Origin: CAWUKT01 sp964352215
Lineage (GTDB): Bacteria; Bacteroidota; Bacteroidia; J057; JADKCL01
Reading direction: 5' to 3'
Assembly (NCBI GenBank): GCA_964352215.1
Contig: CAYGRE010000022.1
Coordinates: forward strand, 13,048-77,047
DNA length: 64,000 nucleotides
Made by a program: the position numbers and the translations under genes
Notes under the pieces: model-generated
Database searches by the model: none
Told to the model about the DNA's origin: nothing
Seen by the model: only the letters and a program-made list of their open reading frames with translations
In this document: in pieces, positions 18,464 to 27,325 of the stretch
Numbering within the stretch: position 1 is the first letter of the stretch
Layout: the number at the start of each line of letters is the position of its first letter

Positions 18464-19171
18464 ATGTCTGACTCTTACTATTCAATCGAAATAAAAGACT
18501 TTTTTAAATCAGCCTTTTCCGTAGACTGTGTAGTCTTCGGTTTTGACGAGGGGCATCTGAAAGTGCTTTTGGTTGAACGTGGAGCTGAACCCTATATGGG
18601 GTTTTTCGCATTGCCCGGTGACCTTGTTTATCCCAATGAAGACCTGGATGTTTCGGCAAAGCGTATTCTGAAAGAGCTGACCACCCTGGAAGAGGTTTAC
18701 CTGGAGCAGGTGAAAGCATTTGGAGCTGTTGATCGCCACCCTCTGGGAAGGGTTATTACGATCGCCTATTTCTCGCTGATTAAGATTGAAGATTATAAAC
18801 TCGGGGCCTCATCCTGGGCCAAAGGAGCTGCCTGGTACCCAATAGAAAATTTACCAAAGCTGGCCTTTGATCACCAGGACATCCTGGAATCCAGCCGGAT
18901 GGCTTTGGAAGAAAAGGTCCGTCGGCAACCGATCGGATTTGAATTGCTCCCTGATAAGTTCACGCTGCGTGAACTTCAGAATCTATATGAGTCATTGCTG
19001 GAGAAAAAACTGGACACCCGTAATTTCAGAAAGAAAGTCCTTTCCACCGGATTGCTGGAAACCTTGGCGGAAAGACAAGAGGGAGTTGCGCACAGACCGG
19101 CAAAATTGTACCGTTTTGACTATGAAGCCTACAAATCCTTGAGTAAAAAAGGGTGGAACTTCGACCTTTAA
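18464..19171 (+). CDS. Nudix-like transcriptional regulator with C-terminal winged helix (NrtR/AraR-like), 235 aa
   Basis: Residues ~10-145 are a Nudix fold (SVDCVVFGFDEGHLKVLLVERG, GFFALPGDLV). Residues ~150-230 are a winged-helix domain (LLPDKFTLRELQNLYESLL, NFRKKVLST). This architecture belongs to Nudix-related regulators such as NrtR and Bacteroides AraR, which bind DNA and respond to ADP-ribose or sugars. The catalytic Nudix box REUxEE is degenerate (RILKEL), so hydrolysis is unlikely and ligand sensing is the probable role. It is divergent from porU. Effector and regulon are unknown; no sugar operon is adjacent. Confidence 0.88.
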   Translation: MSDSYYSIEIKDFFKSAFSVDCVVFGFDEGHLKVLLVERGAEPYMGFFALPGDLVYPNEDLDVSAKRILKELTTLEEVYLEQVKAFGAVDRHPLGRVITIAYFSLIKIEDYKLGASSWAKGAAWYPIENLPKLAFDHQDILESSRMALEEKVRRQPIGFELLPDKFTLRELQNLYESLLEKKLDTRNFRKKVLSTGLLETLAERQEGVAHRPAKLYRFDYEAYKSLSKKGWNFDL

Positions 19172-19304
19172 AGACAAAATCGTCTGCCAAAAACTATTTT
19201 TCTCATTGTCTAATTGTATTTTGGCCCGTATTTTGTACCATCACTTTTCGTAATCATTTTTTAGGCTCTTTGAAGCCTCGAGCTTGTATCGTAACCACAC
19301 TATC

Positions 19305-20648
19305 ATGAAAAGTATCTCCTATATCAGGATGATAGCTATCCTTGTATCCGTTCTTGCCCTGAGCAGTTGTCGTCAAGACACTCAGGGCGACCTTGATTTT
19401 TTGCTGGACCAGGCCTTGGCGGATGCCTCCGGAGGTCAAGGAAAGTCCTATTTTCGACTTCCAACCGATGGTAACCTTAATGGGATCCCTCAAGACCCCA
19501 ACAACCGTTTGACCCAACAAAAGGTCGAACTTGGGAAAATGCTTTTTCATGAAACGGCGCTGGGAACCAATCCCAGAGATGCGAATGGTGCAGGAACTTA
19601 CTCCTGTGCCAGTTGCCACCACGCTGCCGGAGGGTTTCAGGCCAATCTGATCCAGGGGATCGGAGAAGGTGGCCTTGGTTTCGGTGCTGCTGGAGAGGGC
19701 CGGCAGGCCAATCCCGCTTACCAGGCTGATTCAGTTGACCGCCAACCTATCCGTACGCCTTCCGCACTCAATGTTGCTTACCAGAAGGTTACTTTATGGA
19801 ACGGGCAGTTTGGCGCCACGGGCCCCAACAATGGAACCCAGGCTTTCTGGACCAGTGGAACTCCCATAGAGACCAATACCCTGGGCTATGAAGGTGCCGA
19901 AATCCAGGCAATTGCTGGCCTCAAGGTACACCGGTTGTCGGTTGACAACCTCTTGGCCAATGCACCCGGTTACGAACTCCTTTTCGATCAGGCCTTTCCT
20001 TTTGTGCCAGCTTCCGACCGGGTCACCAGAGAGAATGCCGGATTGGCTATTGCCGCTTATGAGCGCACCCTCTTACCCAGCCAGGCCCCTTTCCAAAAAT
20101 GGCTGCGCGGCGATGTCTATGCCATGAACGACCAGGAAAAAATGGGTGCGATCCTTTTCTTCGATAAAGCACGTTGTTATACCTGTCACAATGGACCAGC
20201 GTTGAACTCAGATGAATTCCACTGCATCGGTTTGGATGACCTTGACGGACCAGGTGTCTATGGGGTTGATGGCGAGGACGTTGCTCACCTGGGAAGAGGT
20301 GGGTTTACTGGTAGTGACGTTGACATGTTCCATTTCAAAGTGCCTCAACTTTACAATCTGCAGGATTCTCCCTTTTACGGCCATGGTGGTTCTTTCACCA
20401 GCCTGGAAGATGTTGTTCGCTATAAGAACCTTGCAGTTCCCCAGAATCCCAGTGCAACCCCAGGGTATTTGGCGGATGAATTCGTCCCCCTCAATCTCAG
20501 CGAAGAGGAAATTCAGGATTTGACCGCATTCCTGAGCACGGCCTTGAGAGATCCTGATTTGGATCGGTTTGTACCCTACTCAACCCCTTCAGGGCAGTGC
20601 TTTCCCAATGCAGATGTAATTTCGAGTGCCGACCTGGGCTGTAATTGA
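19305..20648 (+). CDS. Di-heme cytochrome c peroxidase (CCP/MauG family), lipoprotein, 447 aa
   Basis: There are two c-type heme motifs, CASCH (C101-H105) and CYTCH (C291-H295), with the second about 190 residues after the first, as in bacterial cytochrome c peroxidases. Family stretches include KVELGKMLFHETAL, RTPSALNVAYQ and DMFHFKVPQLYNLQDSPFYGHGGSFTSLEDVV. The ATG at 19305 (MKSISYIRMIAILVSVLALSSC) gives a lipobox (LALSSC) and is preferred over 19284. The enzyme reduces H2O2 using electrons from cytochromes in the periplasm. It is convergent with a peroxiredoxin gene, next to oxyR, which fits a peroxide-defence block. Some MauG relatives modify proteins instead. Confidence 0.92.
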   Translation: MKSISYIRMIAILVSVLALSSCRQDTQGDLDFLLDQALADASGGQGKSYFRLPTDGNLNGIPQDPNNRLTQQKVELGKMLFHETALGTNPRDANGAGTYSCASCHHAAGGFQANLIQGIGEGGLGFGAAGEGRQANPAYQADSVDRQPIRTPSALNVAYQKVTLWNGQFGATGPNNGTQAFWTSGTPIETNTLGYEGAEIQAIAGLKVHRLSVDNLLANAPGYELLFDQAFPFVPASDRVTRENAGLAIAAYERTLLPSQAPFQKWLRGDVYAMNDQEKMGAILFFDKARCYTCHNGPALNSDEFHCIGLDDLDGPGVYGVDGEDVAHLGRGGFTGSDVDMFHFKVPQLYNLQDSPFYGHGGSFTSLEDVVRYKNLAVPQNPSATPGYLADEFVPLNLSEEEIQDLTAFLSTALRDPDLDRFVPYSTPSGQCFPNADVISSADLGCN

Positions 20649-20660
20649 CACGCCCTGGCT

Positions 20661-20694
20661 TACCCTGCCAATGTACTGTCAGCGGGGCAGGGTA
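20661..20694. terminator. Hairpin at the convergent end of the peroxidase and peroxiredoxin genes
   Basis: A 9-bp perfect stem TACCCTGCC / GGCAGGGTA encloses 16 nt between the peroxidase stop (20648) and the last codons of the peroxiredoxin gene, with which it overlaps. No strong T tract is seen on either side, so terminator function is probable but not certain. Confidence 0.45.
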
Positions 20695-21224
20695 GGCTCC
20701 CCTTTGCGCCAGTTACATGGACAATGCTCTTCCGTTAGAAGGGCATCAATGACCCTGATTACTTCATCGATATTCCTTCCGATATGTAAATCGTAAACCG
20801 AAATCCACCTTACGATTCCCTCCGGATCAATGATAAAGGTGGCCCGATAGGTAATTCCTTCCTTTTCATCCAGAATCCCCAAGGCCTTTGACAAATGGAA
20901 CTCCGGATCGGCAATCAAGGGGTACCGCAAGCCCTGTAGCTCGGGTGTAGCCCGCCGCCAAGCCAAATGGAGGTAGTGGCTATCCGTAGAAGCACCCAAT
21001 ATCCGAACATCGCGGTCTTCAAAATCCTGGAATTGGTCGTTGAACCCCGCGACCTCAGTTGGGCAAATCACCGTAAAGTCCCGCGGCCACCAAAAAAAGA
21101 CGGTCCACCGATCTTTTGTATCTGTCAGGACAGTATTGTCGATATCGGCGAATTCCTCATCCTTTTCCAGGGAGACAAGTGCTTTCAGGTTAAAGTCTGG
21201 AAATTTGTTTCCTAATTCGATCAT
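20679..21224 (-). CDS. AhpC/TSA-type peroxiredoxin, 181 aa
   Basis: This is a thioredoxin-fold protein with the peroxidatic Cys C54 in DFTVICPTEVAGF, preceded by the conserved WTVFFWWPRDFT. C-terminal Cys residues at 168 and 170 (EEHCPCNWRKGE) are placed as in 2-Cys enzymes where CPxxWxxG is the resolving site. It reduces H2O2 and organic peroxides in the cytosol. No ahpF-like reductase gene is adjacent. The gene is divergent from the OxyR gene with 127 bp between starts, the classic oxyR-ahpC arrangement, so peroxide induction by that regulator is likely. Confidence 0.93.
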   Translation of the reverse strand: MIELGNKFPDFNLKALVSLEKDEEFADIDNTVLTDTKDRWTVFFWWPRDFTVICPTEVAGFNDQFQDFEDRDVRILGASTDSHYLHLAWRRATPELQGLRYPLIADPEFHLSKALGILDEKEGITYRATFIIDPEGIVRWISVYDLHIGRNIDEVIRVIDALLTEEHCPCNWRKGEPTLPR

Positions 21225-21351
21225 TTGACAGGGCTTATCATTTATTTACTAAGATAACCGTCCGCCACCAAAAACCCCTTTTGATACAGTGAAAGTTTTG
21301 CTCATTCATAGATTGTTTTGATATCCAGACCTACAATGCCAATATTTACAA
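21225..21351. promoter_or_regulatory. Divergent ahpC-oxyR control region
   Basis: The 127 bp between the two divergent starts must hold both promoters and any OxyR site. AT-rich segments with ATAG and GATAT half-site-like words occur around 21309-21323 (ATAGATTGTTTTGATAT), but no full OxyR tetramer site can be assigned by eye. Confidence 0.4.
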
Positions 21352-22296
21352 ATGGTCAATTTCAGCCTCGTTCAACTGGAATACATTGTCGCATTGGACA
21401 CCCACCGTCACTTTGTAAAGGCGGCGGAACATTGCTCGGTCACCCAGCCCACCCTGAGCATGCAAATCAAAAAAATGGAGGAGTTGCTGGGGGTCGTCAT
21501 CTTTGACCGAAGTAAGCAACCCCTGATCCCAACCGATGCTGGCAGGAAGATTATTGCCCAAGCCAGGAAGGTGCTTGATGGCGCAAAAACGATCCCTGAG
21601 ATTGTTTCCGCTTATCAGGATACGGTTGCGGGTTCACTTAGACTGGGTATCATTCCTACCCTTTCGCCATATCTCTTGCCGAGGTTTATCGGGAAATTCA
21701 CGAAAAAGTACCCATTGGTGGAGCTTCATGTACATGAACTGATGACCTCCAGGGTGGTCGAGGGACTTCAACAAGACCAACTGGATGCAGGTATCATCGT
21801 GACTCCTCTGGAGGAAAGTGGGATTGAGGAAAGGCCTCTGTTTTACGAAGAGATTCGGGCCTATGTCGATCCCAAGCATGATTATAACCAAGGAGAGATT
21901 TCTATCCCCAGCCTGAGGAAGGAGCGTCTTTGGATGCTTACCGAAGGGAATTGTTTCCGGGAACAGGTTCTGAATATTTGTGCGATGGAGAAGCAAGGCG
22001 AGGTTGCGCAGGGGTTTTCTTTTGAAAGTGGTTCATTGGAGACCTTGAGGAGGTTGGTAGATGCGGAGGGTGGGGCAACCCTGTTGCCTGAATTGGCAGC
22101 CATTGACTTGCCGGAAAAGCGAAAACGGCAATTGCGTACCATCAGGCCTGCCCGGACTTTCCGCGAGGTCAGCCTGGTATTCTCCCGTTCCTTTTCTAAG
22201 CAGCGCTTACTTGGACTGCTGGAAGACACCATTCAACAAGCGGTTTCCCTTCCAACTGAAATGGACAAAGAATTCTCACTCATCCGTTGGCGTTGA
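21352..22296 (+). CDS. oxyR: OxyR-type LysR family peroxide regulator, 314 aa
   Basis: The N-terminal winged HTH (LVQLEYIVALDTHRHFVKAAE, TQPTLSMQIKKMEELLGVVIFDRS) is of LysR type. The effector domain has two Cys, C201 and C210, in GNCFREQVLNIC. The eight-residue spacing and the surrounding CxRxQ pattern match the C199-C208 redox switch of Escherichia coli OxyR. Oxidation to a disulphide should turn it into an activator of peroxide-defence genes. Its position divergent from a peroxiredoxin gene and near a di-heme peroxidase supports this. Length is normal. Confidence 0.94.
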   Translation: MVNFSLVQLEYIVALDTHRHFVKAAEHCSVTQPTLSMQIKKMEELLGVVIFDRSKQPLIPTDAGRKIIAQARKVLDGAKTIPEIVSAYQDTVAGSLRLGIIPTLSPYLLPRFIGKFTKKYPLVELHVHELMTSRVVEGLQQDQLDAGIIVTPLEESGIEERPLFYEEIRAYVDPKHDYNQGEISIPSLRKERLWMLTEGNCFREQVLNICAMEKQGEVAQGFSFESGSLETLRRLVDAEGGATLLPELAAIDLPEKRKRQLRTIRPARTFREVSLVFSRSFSKQRLLGLLEDTIQQAVSLPTEMDKEFSLIRWR

Positions 22297-22364
22297 TTTG
22301 TGAATGGGGGTATTTTTCGTGAAATTCATTCCAGCGATTGTACAAAATATCTACCAGGTCTGGT

Positions 22365-23621
22365 ATGGAGGAAAGCAATATTCAGGAGCTCAGGGAAGCA
22401 ATATCCAGGGTACTAAATGGCGAAAAGGGAGTCAGGGTCAATGAAGGCCTTGGTGGGGAATATGGTGCCCTGGCCAAAGATTTGAATGCTTTGCTGGATA
22501 AGTTTGCATCTCCTTCTTCCAAACCTTCATGGCACCTTCCGGAAAATGCGGTTCGGGTTTTGGATGCCTTGCCCATGGAGGTCGTCATTTTTGACCCCGA
22601 CTTGAAATACCAGTATGTCAATCCTGTTGCGGTAAAGGATGATGCAACGCGTCGCTGGATGATCGGTAAAGATGATTTTGAATACTGCAGTTATAGAAAC
22701 AAGGATATCCGAATCGCCCAGGAGCGGCAGCAATTGCTCAAAGATGTAATCAGAACCCGGATCCAGACCCCTCTTTACCAGCAGATGAAAGACGCGGAGG
22801 GTGCTTCGAAGTATTACCTCCGCACGGTTCATCCTGTCTATAATGCCCAAAATGAACTCCTTCGCCTAATTGGCTGTAGTTACGAAATTACCGACCTCAA
22901 AGAAACTGAGCATGAATTGCTCTTCATGAATGAACAACTCATGAAAACGACACGAGAGTTGGATCAGTTTGTCTACCGCGCTTCTCACGACCTTCGCTCA
23001 CCACTGGTATCTATCATGGGCCTGGTCAATTTGATCTACATGGAAGAGCCCTCTAAGCCGGTGATGAACTACCTGTCCATGGTTCAGCGAAGCATTGTTA
23101 AGCTCGATTCTTTTATCAGAGAAATTGTCAACCACAGTAAGAATTCCCGGCAAGAGCTCGCTTACGAATTGATCGATCCACGGGAAAAGGTCATGGAGGC
23201 GATCGAGGAACTGAAGTTCCTGACGGACGGAAGCCATTTCAATATTGAAATCGATGTGCAAAACACTGCCCCATGGATTTCAGATCCCTTCCGGACCCAG
23301 GTGGTCCTGAAAAACTTGATCTCAAATGCAATGAAATACCAGAAACCAAACTCCAATGGTGATGGGAGGATTCATATTGCAATTGAGATCGATCCTGAGA
23401 AAAGCAGGATCGTGGTAGAGGACAATGGAATCGGGATCGATCCCAAGTACCACAAGGAAGTATTTGACATGTTTTTCCGGGCTACCAACCAATCATTTGG
23501 TGCTGGAATTGGCTTGTATATCGTCAAAGAAACATTGAATCGGGTCAATGGATCCATTCAACTGGAGTCAACCCCCGATCAGGGCTCTAAGTTTACGGTT
23601 TTGCTTCCCAACCACAATTAG
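22365..23621 (+). CDS. PAS-domain sensor histidine kinase, 418 aa
   Basis: The open frame starts with a TTG at 22338, but the first ATG (22365, MEESNIQELREAISRVLN) is preferred. Domains: a short N-terminal helix; a PAS domain at ~65-170 (RVLDALPMEVVIFDPDLKYQYVNP); HisKA with phospho-acceptor H208 in YRASHDLRSPLVSIMG; and HATPase_c (NLISNAMKY, VVEDNGIGIDPKYHKEVFDMFFRAT, GAGIGLYIVKETLNR). No transmembrane segment is present, so it is probably a cytosolic sensor of a small ligand or redox state. No response regulator is adjacent. It follows oxyR by about 70 bp and may be read from the same transcript. Confidence 0.92.
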   Translation: MEESNIQELREAISRVLNGEKGVRVNEGLGGEYGALAKDLNALLDKFASPSSKPSWHLPENAVRVLDALPMEVVIFDPDLKYQYVNPVAVKDDATRRWMIGKDDFEYCSYRNKDIRIAQERQQLLKDVIRTRIQTPLYQQMKDAEGASKYYLRTVHPVYNAQNELLRLIGCSYEITDLKETEHELLFMNEQLMKTTRELDQFVYRASHDLRSPLVSIMGLVNLIYMEEPSKPVMNYLSMVQRSIVKLDSFIREIVNHSKNSRQELAYELIDPREKVMEAIEELKFLTDGSHFNIEIDVQNTAPWISDPFRTQVVLKNLISNAMKYQKPNSNGDGRIHIAIEIDPEKSRIVVEDNGIGIDPKYHKEVFDMFFRATNQSFGAGIGLYIVKETLNRVNGSIQLESTPDQGSKFTVLLPNHN

Positions 23622-23649
23622 ACTCTACCTTTCAATTAGGCCAATCCCC

Positions 23650-24441
23650 TTAAATTCCGAAAAGCAGCCCATCCAAGGGACTGGATGCCTTTGAATGGTA
23701 GGCTTTGGGAATCCTTCCAGCCAGGTATGCAGCACGTCCGGCTTGAATGCCAAGTTTCATGGCGCGGGCCATGAGTACCGGGTCCTTTGCCTGCGCAATT
23801 GCGGTATTGAGGAGGATACCATCGTATCCCAGTTCCATGGCGATGGCCGCATCGCTGGCGGTTCCGATCCCCGCATCTACGATCAAAGGAAGCTTGACAG
23901 CATCGCGGATAAGCATCAGGTTGTGGGGGTTGCGGATGCCAAGGCCGGTACCAATCGGAGAAGCCAGTGGCATGACAGCTGCACAACCCAAGTCAGCCAA
24001 CCGTTTACACAGGATCGGGTCGTCATTGCAATAAGGCAAAACCACGAAGCCCTTTTCGACCAATACCTCACAGGTTTTGAGCAATTCTATCGGATCGGGC
24101 AACAGCGTTTTCTCATCGCCGATTACTTCCACCTTGATCCAATTGGTTTGCAAAGCCTCCCTTGCCAATTCCGCAGTCAAGATTGCTTCCCTGGCGGTGT
24201 AGCAGCCTGAAGTATTGGGTAAGAGGGTGTAATCCTTGAGGAAATCGTGGGACAAAAAGGTGTTTTCCGGATCGTTGAGGTTGATCCTGCGAATAGAAAC
24301 GGTAACAATCTCAGCCCCGCTTTCTTTGATGGCCCCGAACATCAGTTCAGGGTTGGGATACTGAGAAGTCCCGATCATCAGCCGGGAATGAAATGTCTTG
24401 CCACCAAGTTCCCAGGTGTCCGAATGCTTGTGCTCACTCAT
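23650..24441 (-). CDS. thiG: Thiazole synthase ThiG, 263 aa
   Basis: The protein matches ThiG throughout: LGGKTFHSRLMIGTSQYPN, TVSIRRINL, LLPNTSGCYTAREAILTAELAREAL, the Schiff-base Lys K103 in WIKVEVIGD, VLPYCNDDPILCKRL, MPLASPIGTGLGI, and VDAGIGTASDAAIAMELGYDGILLNTAIA. It makes the thiazole phosphate of thiamine from deoxyxylulose phosphate, dehydroglycine and ThiS-thiocarboxylate. The ATG at 24441 is used; an upstream ATG at 24471 adds ten non-conserved residues. It stands alone: no thiS, thiH, thiC or thiE is in the window, and it is convergent with the kinase gene. Confidence 0.95.
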   Translation of the reverse strand: MSEHKHSDTWELGGKTFHSRLMIGTSQYPNPELMFGAIKESGAEIVTVSIRRINLNDPENTFLSHDFLKDYTLLPNTSGCYTAREAILTAELAREALQTNWIKVEVIGDEKTLLPDPIELLKTCEVLVEKGFVVLPYCNDDPILCKRLADLGCAAVMPLASPIGTGLGIRNPHNLMLIRDAVKLPLIVDAGIGTASDAAIAMELGYDGILLNTAIAQAKDPVLMARAMKLGIQAGRAAYLAGRIPKAYHSKASSPLDGLLFGI

Positions 24442-24528
24442 CGGTTCAAAGGTAAGAAAAAGGAGGCCCATTAAGCGATTTCCATTTCATTCTCTTATAT
24501 TGTTATTCTGGAAAAAACCACATCAACC

Positions 24529-25494
24529 ATGAAGTTTAGACTACTGCTCTTTGGCCTGATCCTCGCCGGATTTATGGGCTGCGAATCCGCGGACTCTTCA
24601 GCGGGTACCACCGAGGCCTCTCCCGATGTAAATACAGAAAAGGTTCCTGAGGAGCCGACCTTCAACCTGAAATGGAATGTCCCGACCGACTATTCCTTTG
24701 TCCAAAAAGGAAAAGACGCTGAAAAGGTGACCTATTATCCCGGTACTGATCAGGAGGAAGTCTCCAAACTTGCCATAACTACAAGCCGTAAGTTCAATAT
24801 TTCCGGACTGGATAAAGAAGGGGCATTTACAGTCAATCTGAATTATATGGCCGTGATGGGCGAATTCAAAAGCCCCACTGCCAAATGGATGTACGATTCC
24901 AATGCAGCCAAACCCGGTGAAAAAGCCGCTGGTTTTGAGAAATTGGCCGGAACCAATGTTAGTTTCAGAATCGACCCCAATACCGGACAGGTGCTGGATG
25001 TCTTCGACAGTGGAGAGTTGGCCAGTATCATGACGAACAACGGACAGAAAGTAGAAAATCCGGACAAAATGGTTCGTGAAGCTCTGCAACCTGAATGGTA
25101 CGTATTTCCCGATGGTCCTGTAAAAATGGGGCAAGAGTGGACCAGAGAAATCAAACTCAAGCACCGCTACCAGTCACTTTTGACAACCACTTTCAACCTG
25201 GCAAGTCGGGAAAGCGGGAAAGCCAAGATTGTTTACAATGGATCGATTGCTCCCCTTCCCAAAGCAGAGATTGTAATGGGAAAGACCGACAAGGGAGAGG
25301 ATACCTACTTTGAAGTAAATGGTACGATGACGGGTGAGGTCTTGGTGGATGAGGCGAGTGGTGAGTTCTTCAGCCAAACGAATACAACTACCCTGGAAGG
25401 GCATCAGGTTGTTTTAGATGGCAATGGCCTCGAAAAGCAACGCATCCCGGTGAAGATTGAAATGGAAAGTTTTTCCGAATACGGACAGAAATAA
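24529..25494 (+). CDS. DUF6263-type lipoprotein, 321 aa
   Basis: The N-terminus MKFRLLLFGLILAGFMGCES has a lipobox (AGFMGC). A Ser/Thr/Glu linker is followed by a beta-rich domain starting FNLKWNVPTDYSFVQKG and including FPDGPVKMGQEWTREIKL and VLVDEASGEFFSQTNTTTLEGHQ. These patterns match DUF6263, a family of Bacteroidota envelope proteins of unknown role. It ends six bases before the start of an M14 peptidase gene, so the two are co-transcribed and translation may be coupled. The partner suggests handling of periplasmic peptides, but that is inference. Confidence 0.8.
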   Translation: MKFRLLLFGLILAGFMGCESADSSAGTTEASPDVNTEKVPEEPTFNLKWNVPTDYSFVQKGKDAEKVTYYPGTDQEEVSKLAITTSRKFNISGLDKEGAFTVNLNYMAVMGEFKSPTAKWMYDSNAAKPGEKAAGFEKLAGTNVSFRIDPNTGQVLDVFDSGELASIMTNNGQKVENPDKMVREALQPEWYVFPDGPVKMGQEWTREIKLKHRYQSLLTTTFNLASRESGKAKIVYNGSIAPLPKAEIVMGKTDKGEDTYFEVNGTMTGEVLVDEASGEFFSQTNTTTLEGHQVVLDGNGLEKQRIPVKIEMESFSEYGQK

Positions 25495-25500
25495 TACAAT

Positions 25501-27285
25501 ATGCGGCACCAGCGACTCTTCTTATTGCTTTTCTTTTCCTCTGTTCTCTGGTCCGGCCTCGCCGCTCAGAATGAGTATCAAACACCCTTTGAGATCAATG
25601 GAGCAAATTACAGCGCCACGTATGACGAGACCATTGCTTTTTACAAGCAATTAGAGGGCAGTTCTGATTTTGTCAAAATCATCGAGTACCCCAATGGGAC
25701 AGATATTGGCCGCCCCCTGCACTTGGTGGTGATCTCCGCAAATGGGAAGTCTTTTGACCCAAGGATCATTCGCGGCATGGACAACCGGATCGTATTGATC
25801 AACAATGGGATTCACGCAGGTGAGCCCTGTGGAGTGGATGCCTCCATGATCCTGGCCAGGGACCTGGTTACAGACAATATTTACCAACCACTGCTCGAGC
25901 ATGTTGCTGTATGCATTATCCCCTTTTACAATGTAGGCGGTGGGCTGGATCGGGGCCGGGACAGCCGGGCCAACCAGGAAGGGCCAGAGGCGCATGGTTT
26001 TCGTGGCAACGGTCGTTTGCTGGACCTCAACAGAGATTTTGTCAAAGCGGATTCCCGCAATGCTCAAACCTTCCTGAAGATCATGGCGGATTGGAAACCC
26101 GATTTGATGATTGACACCCATACCTCCAATGGAGCCGATTACCAATACCCGGTCACTTATATCCCGACCCAAAAGGATAAACTCAACCCTGAGTTGGCCA
26201 ATTATATGACTACCGTTCTCAATCCTTTTCTGGTCAAGGCAGTCAGTGGTTCAGGGTACCAAATGTGTCCCTATGTCAACACCAGAGGCTGGGGGATGCC
26301 ACCAGATTCCGGCCTGGTTGGTTTCCTGGAAACACCCCGCTACAGCACCGGATTGGGTGCCCTCTTCAACACCATGGGGTATACGACCGAGACCCACATG
26401 CTGAAAAAGTTTGAGGACCGGGTCTACTCCACCTACCATTTCCTGCTGAACCTCCTTAAAATTACCAACCGGGACCGCAAGATTATTTCCCGGATGCGAG
26501 AGGCAGCTGATGATGCTGTGAAAGACCAAAAAGAATTTGTGATCCGGTGGAAACTCTCTGAAGTCCCGACTGAACAGATCACCTTCAAGGGCTACGAGGC
26601 GACCATCTCTCCCAGCGCGGTGACAGGTCTTCCAAGAATCAGTTATGACCGGAACAGCCCCTATACCAAAGAGGTTCCCTACTACAATACCTACCTGCCG
26701 GACATCAAGGTGAATGCTCCGGCTGCCTATATTCTCCCTCAGTCCTGGGCTGAGGTGGTTAACCGCATGCAATGGGCTGGCGTGGAGATGCGACAGTTCA
26801 CCGAGGATACCCCGGTCGAAGTTGAGGTTTACTATATCGATGACTGGAAGCCTTCCCCCCAACCTTATGAAGGGCACTGGCCAATACGGGACATCAAACT
26901 TCGGACTGAAACCCAAACCCTTACGTATCACAAAGGTGATTACGTCATTTACTGTGACCAAACTGCAAACCGGTTTATTGTGGAGACCATGGAACCTCAG
27001 GCCCATGACAGTTGGATGCATTGGAACTTCTTCGATGAGATCCTTCAGCGCAAAGAGTATTTCAGTCCCTACGTCTTCGAGCAAACGGCCAGGCAGATGC
27101 TGGACACCGATCCGGATTTGAAGAAGGAGTTGCAGGAAGCAATTGCACAAGACAGTACCATGGCCGGCAATGATTGGGCTCAAATGGATTTCATCTATCG
27201 GAAGTCTTCATTTTATGAACCGACTCACCTCAGGTATCCAGTGGGCCGTCTGGTCAAATCAGGGAAATTGCCTTTGACAAAGTAG
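25501..27285 (+). CDS. M14 family zinc carboxypeptidase, secreted, 594 aa
   Basis: A signal peptide (MRHQRLFLLLFFSSVLWSGLAAQ) precedes an M14 domain. Zinc ligands are H105 and E108 in NNGIHAGEPCG and H207 in LMIDTHTSNG. The DLNRDF motif contains the conserved Arg, and TTETHMLK may contain the general-base Glu. The remaining ~250 residues form a beta-rich C-terminal module (VEVYYIDDWKPSP, YVIYCDQTANRF). It would remove C-terminal residues from peptides or cell-wall fragments in the periplasm. It is the second gene of a two-gene unit with the lipoprotein. Confidence 0.92.
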   Translation: MRHQRLFLLLFFSSVLWSGLAAQNEYQTPFEINGANYSATYDETIAFYKQLEGSSDFVKIIEYPNGTDIGRPLHLVVISANGKSFDPRIIRGMDNRIVLINNGIHAGEPCGVDASMILARDLVTDNIYQPLLEHVAVCIIPFYNVGGGLDRGRDSRANQEGPEAHGFRGNGRLLDLNRDFVKADSRNAQTFLKIMADWKPDLMIDTHTSNGADYQYPVTYIPTQKDKLNPELANYMTTVLNPFLVKAVSGSGYQMCPYVNTRGWGMPPDSGLVGFLETPRYSTGLGALFNTMGYTTETHMLKKFEDRVYSTYHFLLNLLKITNRDRKIISRMREAADDAVKDQKEFVIRWKLSEVPTEQITFKGYEATISPSAVTGLPRISYDRNSPYTKEVPYYNTYLPDIKVNAPAAYILPQSWAEVVNRMQWAGVEMRQFTEDTPVEVEVYYIDDWKPSPQPYEGHWPIRDIKLRTETQTLTYHKGDYVIYCDQTANRFIVETMEPQAHDSWMHWNFFDEILQRKEYFSPYVFEQTARQMLDTDPDLKKELQEAIAQDSTMAGNDWAQMDFIYRKSSFYEPTHLRYPVGRLVKSGKLPLTK

Positions 27286-27325
27286 AACAGGTAATGGTCC
27301 AGTTAAAACTCAAACAGAATCAAGT

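Noticed and set aside
21309..21325. A full OxyR binding site upstream of oxyR
   Set aside because: Only half-site-like words are present; the four-part ATAG/CTAT pattern cannot be completed.
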